Shown here piece by piece: positions 58,990 through 64,000 of a stretch of 64,000 nt of DNA; the first letter of the stretch is position 1; each line of letters opens with the position of its first letter. Both the position numbers and the translations under genes were made by a program. Origin of the DNA: Hofstenia miamia (Eukaryota; Xenacoelomorpha; Acoela). The notes under the pieces were generated by a model. That model saw nothing but the letters and a program-made list of their open reading frames with translations. It made no database searches and was not told where the DNA came from. The DNA lies in the NCBI GenBank assembly GCA_004352715.1, contig SCFE01000008.1, positions 697,802 to 761,801 of the forward strand, given 5' to 3'.

Positions 58990-59770
58990 ACACTTACATT
59001 AAATTCATTAAAAACATCTAAAACTAATTTATTACTCTGTTATTCTTCTGTACTTTAGTAATTACCTATATTCCAACTTGGTTAAGAACTTTGATCTTTT
59101 CATAGTAAAGGTAATTATAAAAACAATTTTTGTAATGCATTTATTTCTTCACAGTCTTTATAATAGAACATTAGAATAATGTTTGAAATTGCTAACAGCT
59201 GCTGGCATTTCAGTTTTTTAAATAACATGAAAATTTTCTCTGAATGCATGACTTATTTTGCTGAAAATTTCGATATTCAACCAAACTCAAACTATTTTAA
59301 TGTTATTCCCAGTGAATCCTGGTTGTAAAATTGCCATTCTTTTGGGTTAAATTAATTTATTTTTATGAACAAAAATATTAGATAATTGTTCTTGCATTTT
59401 ACACATGATTAAGCATAACAAAAAGTAGTAAGTGTGACTGCTTACAGTCATTACTGTGACACAGAACTGGGTTGGTGTTCTTAAGATACACCAAGGTTAT
59501 CTCATAAGATAAGGTAGCCTTGAATACACAGATGAAAATGCCCATCTGTAATTAAATTTACAGAATAAAATTCTAACCTAAACCAAGAACTTTCACAATA
59601 ACATCTGTAAAAGAACCTTACATTAAGGAATTATAAACACCACTACATTTCATTGTTTACGAATTATTCTTTTAGCCAAACCCTATTTATATTTTAGATA
59701 AAGCTACCGTTCAGATGCGATTGTGTATATTCCAATGGAACATTAAAAAATTTCATTTGAACTGATACAA
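58990..59770. other. No gene seen
   Basis: AT-rich spacer between parts C and B of the duplicated unit. Confidence 0.5.
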
Positions 59771-59776
59771 TTGTTG

Positions 59777-59970
59777 AAAGTGCCTTTTCACATCTTAACA
59801 CTGGGCAATCCATAGGGTTGTCAGGGGTGATTAATAACACCCCTCCTTTGGGATCGACCCATTTTTCGCTGTGCTATTATCCGTATATGGCCGAAGAACA
59901 GAATCTGAAAAAATCAATATATAAGAACATGGTCAAAATCTATCCATCATTCACAATCTGTCGTCCTGTC
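59777..59970 (+). other. Duplicated unknown sequence, unit 1 part B (exon-like)
   Basis: Open over about 64 codons (AFSHLNTGQSIGLSGVIN, then THFSLCYYPYMAEEQN). It recurs at 60912-61111 with almost no change, although its neighbours differ between copies. High conservation relative to the flanks suggests coding sequence, but I do not recognise it. Confidence 0.4.
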
Positions 59971-60550
59971 TTGTGGTCGCCTTATTTCTGAAAACAGAAC
60001 TATCAGGAGTCGTTATTTCTAAACAAATCAAACGTTTGCATATTGGTGGATACATATCGCAGCACCGCACTAAGAAGTTTGCATTTTACTTAATTGGAAA
60101 CAAAGTGGGCTAGTACTGTATTAGTATTGAGATATGACAGGATATCAGGAAAGGAACCAAACAGGGCATTTTTGAAACAGAACACATCCTTTAGTTAAAT
60201 TCAATTAAGCATTTAGTTATAATGTTTTTGTTTAGAGAAAATCTAATACACGTCCTATATGATGCGACATATTGACAATCTACCACCGGATAATTGGTTT
60301 GAGCAAATATTTGATTTCAAATTTAGAATTTCCAAGATCCTAATTCAGTTCAATGTATTGACAATTTTTAAACGATATCATTGTTGAGTAAGGTTGGACA
60401 AAAATTGCTGACCTACATCCCTATAAAGGTTCATTTCTAAGAATTATACCCTTCGAAATTCATATTGGCTGATTAGGTTGTCGAGTGATTAATTTAATAG
60501 AAGAAATTTCCATATGCTGTTGAAGGTTTACAAATTGTATGCACCTTTAA

Positions 60551-61345
60551 ATGGCTATTAAAGAAAAATTATTTAAAATCTTAAATTTTACCTCCTGCGT
60601 GATAATTGCTTTTTACAAAAATTTTTCCAAATATGTCAACAACGCAATTAGCATTAACTGGGTAGAAAGATGACGGGGTTATGATGTGTACGTCTCTATT
60701 ACGATACCATTTCAATCTTTTGCACTAAATGTCAAACTATGATCCAAAATTCATCCAAAAATAATATTTTTGGTCGAATAATTAACGTTAGAGTTAGGCT
60801 ACGGGTTAGGGTTAGGTTTTTAGTATTTGAGTGAGAATGTATTTCTTGAATATTTATGAAAATTGTTCATCAATGTTTATATTACAAATTATTTATGAAA
60901 ATGATAAAATTGTTGAAAGTGCCTTTTCACATCTTAACACTGGGCAATCCATAGGGTTGTCAGGGGTGATTAATAACACCCCTCCTTTGGGATCGACCCA
61001 TTTTTCGCTGTGCTATTATCCGTATATGGCCGAAGAACAGAATCTGAAAAAATCAATATATAAGAACATGGTCAAATTCTATCCATCATTCACAATCTGT
61101 CGTCCTGTCTTTATAATACCTTTTCTTCATCTTTTTCAGGTTTCTGAGTTTTTGTTTACAAAGGGTAAAACAGAATTTTTTACTAATGCTTTAAAATGTT
61201 TTCCCCTTGAACTCACAATCGTCACTTACATTCAAGACTTGCAAAGCATCATAGCCAATTTTAAAGATTAATCTAAAGTGCATTGTTTTCATTTTGAGTT
61301 TCATTAAAACTTTCATTACAAGTTCAAATAATTCATTAGAAGCAG
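60551..61345 (+). other. Duplicated unknown sequence, unit 2 (order A, T, B, C)
   Basis: Contains the same parts as 58173-59970 but with B placed between T and C, giving one 146-codon open frame (60831-61271). The upstream 60000-60550 is featureless. It ends at a single n (61346). Confidence 0.5.
60787..60817 (+). repeat. Interstitial telomere-like hexamers, copy 2
   Basis: Three to four GTTAGG-like units (with GCTACG replacing one), at the same place in unit 2 as copy 1 in unit 1. Confidence 0.75.
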
Positions 61346-61349
61346 NTAA

Positions 61350-62238
61350 CAATCAAAAGCTAAGAAAACACAAAATCGTAAAAGAAACGATGATTTTGCT
61401 TGAAGTGATTTGGTCCCACAATAGTGCTCCCATAAAAGCGCATTATCGATGTGTTGATGATATTTGAACGTTGGCGATGTCTTAACCTTAAATGGCCTGG
61501 GGATTTTTAAATTTTTTTATGATTGTAAAAAGTATTCCTAAACGAGTATAAGTAAAAAACATTTAATGCTATGATCAATTTAATAGCACCAAGTGATAGA
61601 AGAGTAGTGGACATGCGAACTCTGATTTGGCCACGGCACTTCTCAAAAGGACTTCAATTGAAGCACCATTATAGAAGGGGAGTTGTAGAACAATCCGCGT
61701 ATTAAGTTGGAGCGAGCTTGTTGTGTATGCTAGTAGGCGGTGTTGGACTAATGCGGGTAATCTATTTGAAAAATGACATTGTTGCAGAAAATATAAATAT
61801 CGATTCTCAAAGAGCTAATAATTGAGTAATAAATTCAATGCGTGGGCATAAATTTACTAATCAGTGCTGTTTATATTATTATATATCATTTAAGAATTTA
61901 TATTAGACTTGGTTTAGTGGTTTGTGGATAAACTTTGTAAAACAAAGGTTCAAAAGTGAGTAGGCTGGTCAAACCGGGTTGAATCTTACGTTTTGTGACA
62001 TCTAATCTTTACAAATCCCCCAAGCCAGACCCAAATTTACTTTGAAATCTCCGTTTGCCAAGAGCTAACCCATAATGTCATTTTGAAATAATTAAGTCTA
62101 TCACTTATAAACTTTTCAAGGATGTATATAAAAATAAAGATTGGAAAGGATCATACAATGAACCCAAGATGAGCCGAACTAACATTAGTTTATCGGCTCC
62201 ACCCGAAAATCCGATACCATAACCTTAAGAGGTAAAAG
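61350..62238. other. No gene seen; hairpin at 62171-62200
   Basis: Non-coding. Near the gap, GAGCCGA...TTAGT and its inverted form (plus-strand GAGCCGAACTAA...TTAGTTTATCGGCTC) make an imperfect hairpin at about 62171-62200. No function can be assigned. Confidence 0.4.
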
Positions 62239-63238
62239 NNNNNNNNNNNNNNNNNNNNNNNNNNNNNNNNNNNNNNNNNNNNNNNNNNNNNNNNNNNNNN
62301 NNNNNNNNNNNNNNNNNNNNNNNNNNNNNNNNNNNNNNNNNNNNNNNNNNNNNNNNNNNNNNNNNNNNNNNNNNNNNNNNNNNNNNNNNNNNNNNNNNNN
62401 NNNNNNNNNNNNNNNNNNNNNNNNNNNNNNNNNNNNNNNNNNNNNNNNNNNNNNNNNNNNNNNNNNNNNNNNNNNNNNNNNNNNNNNNNNNNNNNNNNNN
62501 NNNNNNNNNNNNNNNNNNNNNNNNNNNNNNNNNNNNNNNNNNNNNNNNNNNNNNNNNNNNNNNNNNNNNNNNNNNNNNNNNNNNNNNNNNNNNNNNNNNN
62601 NNNNNNNNNNNNNNNNNNNNNNNNNNNNNNNNNNNNNNNNNNNNNNNNNNNNNNNNNNNNNNNNNNNNNNNNNNNNNNNNNNNNNNNNNNNNNNNNNNNN
62701 NNNNNNNNNNNNNNNNNNNNNNNNNNNNNNNNNNNNNNNNNNNNNNNNNNNNNNNNNNNNNNNNNNNNNNNNNNNNNNNNNNNNNNNNNNNNNNNNNNNN
62801 NNNNNNNNNNNNNNNNNNNNNNNNNNNNNNNNNNNNNNNNNNNNNNNNNNNNNNNNNNNNNNNNNNNNNNNNNNNNNNNNNNNNNNNNNNNNNNNNNNNN
62901 NNNNNNNNNNNNNNNNNNNNNNNNNNNNNNNNNNNNNNNNNNNNNNNNNNNNNNNNNNNNNNNNNNNNNNNNNNNNNNNNNNNNNNNNNNNNNNNNNNNN
63001 NNNNNNNNNNNNNNNNNNNNNNNNNNNNNNNNNNNNNNNNNNNNNNNNNNNNNNNNNNNNNNNNNNNNNNNNNNNNNNNNNNNNNNNNNNNNNNNNNNNN
63101 NNNNNNNNNNNNNNNNNNNNNNNNNNNNNNNNNNNNNNNNNNNNNNNNNNNNNNNNNNNNNNNNNNNNNNNNNNNNNNNNNNNNNNNNNNNNNNNNNNNN
63201 NNNNNNNNNNNNNNNNNNNNNNNNNNNNNNNNNNNNNN
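62239..63238. other. Assembly gap (1000 N)
   Basis: Placeholder gap. It removes most of the RT region of the second RT-RNase H element. Confidence 0.99.
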
Positions 63239-64000
63239 AGAGTTAGATGGGAATAATCGATTACCATTCTAAATTTTGATGTGTTTTTTGGAACAAAAAA
63301 TGCACGAGATACTATTGGAGAACGTCGCGGAGAAATTTGAATGATACCGGCTCTCAGGTGAGCGTCGAGAATAGAGTTAGCATGTTGCAATTTAAGTTGA
63401 TCGGTGATGCGTGACGGTTTTTTGACTACGTGGGCCCTAAATTCCCTAAGTGATATATGTATTTCCATAAGGTGACGTACACGGTCAGGCATTCCTGTAA
63501 ACTCAGCTAAGGCGTCCCAGTCAATAGAGGCGTTGTGAAAATTGTAAGTTGTGTCTTGAGACGTATCTTGTGAAGAAAAAACAGAGTCTGATGAGTTAAA
63601 AATCATGCGTGTGTGATTGTGTGGGTCCAGGTCTAGAAACTCATTGAGTGCGGTGTCGGAAAGTGTTAAACCTGAAAGTATACCTGAGCTCTCGTGGATT
63701 GTGTCGATGAGCTGCTGTTCTTCTTGAGTCTGATGCGGAACTCTGGATGAGGCGCGGGCGGCGAATTGGCATAACAACTGCTGAATGTCAAAGATCCTGA
63801 GGTGTGCGATCTTTCTGAAGTACGAGCGTAGATTGGGGACAGCAGAATCAGGTAAACGAAGAGAGATGTTTGCCAATTGAATGTTTGTAAGTGCCGGTTG
63901 GTGAGCAGGTGGCTGCTGAGGAACTATAGTGACTGAAGAAGAATCCAAAGGAATCGGAGTAGAGTGAGTAATAGGATCGGGAGTAAATACAGGTGTAAGA
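63239..64000 (-). CDS. Second copy of the RT-RNase H element, partial pol frame
   Basis: Open throughout on the minus strand from the window edge at 64000 to the gap, matching residues about 195-440 of the pol at 43754-46180 (ending in the RMVIDYSHLT fingers block). The start lies outside the window. Amino-acid identity to copy 1 is high (roughly 90% by eye), and many of the nucleotide differences are silent: five of five differing codons in the DPITHS stretch near 63965 are synonymous. The catalytic motif C is hidden by the gap. The short open run at 62185-62238 beyond the gap does not match the copy 1 C-terminus and is not included. Confidence 0.75.

Noticed and set aside
1-64000. tRNA, rRNA, CRISPR arrays, bacterial-type operons
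   Set aside because: None was seen; the content is typical of animal intergenic DNA.

Overview
This is AT-rich eukaryotic DNA (roughly 70% A+T by eye) from an invertebrate animal draft assembly. The evidence is a mix of animal-type elements: CR1-like LINEs with an esterase ORF1 and a 2A-like peptide, a microsatellite-targeted R4/Dong-like LINE, Polinton/Maverick remnants, a pogo/Tigger transposon and DUF4806-type transposon genes. There are also an intronless rhodopsin-type GPCR, spliced secreted-peptide genes and TTAGGG-like repeats. I cannot name the species. Four of the five long N runs are exactly 1000 bases (placeholders of unknown size) and one is 716. Several isolated single n bases join contigs whose ends repeat each other, so some apparent duplications here are assembly products.

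Layout. 1-2.3 kb: AT-rich DNA and a decayed + strand LINE. 2.3-8.8 kb: a Polinton-like element with long terminal inverted repeats and broken minus-strand genes (core-like protein, integrase, unknown protein, packaging ATPase). 9.8-10.7 kb: a CR1 3' end. 10.9-12.5 kb: two non-autonomous foldback DNA elements, one with a clean 9-bp target duplication. 12.9-16.1 kb: two more Polinton left ends flanking two broken paralogous genes. 17.1-22.6 kb: CR1/LINE wrecks with a misplaced contig inside. 22.6-27.4 kb: mostly featureless, with possible gene debris at 24.5-25.1 kb.

27.4-28.2 kb and 38.6-39.5 kb hold what I regard as the most interesting host content: two minus-strand, two-exon genes for small secreted peptides (signal peptide, Arg-rich block, then a six-cysteine domain in exon 2). 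Between them lie a nearly intact CR1 LINE (30.4-34.5 kb, minus) and an R4/Dong-like LINE (34.9-37.3 kb, minus) bounded by ATT microsatellites. 40.3-42.9 kb: exons of a transposon-associated gene pair. 43.6-46.3 kb: a compact retroelement with a Gag-like ORF overlapping a long RT-RNase H ORF, bounded by a 36-bp perfect direct repeat. A second copy enters at the right edge (63.2-64.0 kb). 50.1-51.0 kb: an intact single-exon GPCR. 52.6-55.0 kb: assembly-repeated sequence. 55.2-57.3 kb: a pogo/Tigger element with an adjoining MITE. 58-61.3 kb: two copies of a rearranged repeat carrying telomere-like hexamers.

Functionally this is a transposon-dense intergenic landscape with few host genes: the GPCR and the two secreted peptides. 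I found no tRNA, rRNA or CRISPR.
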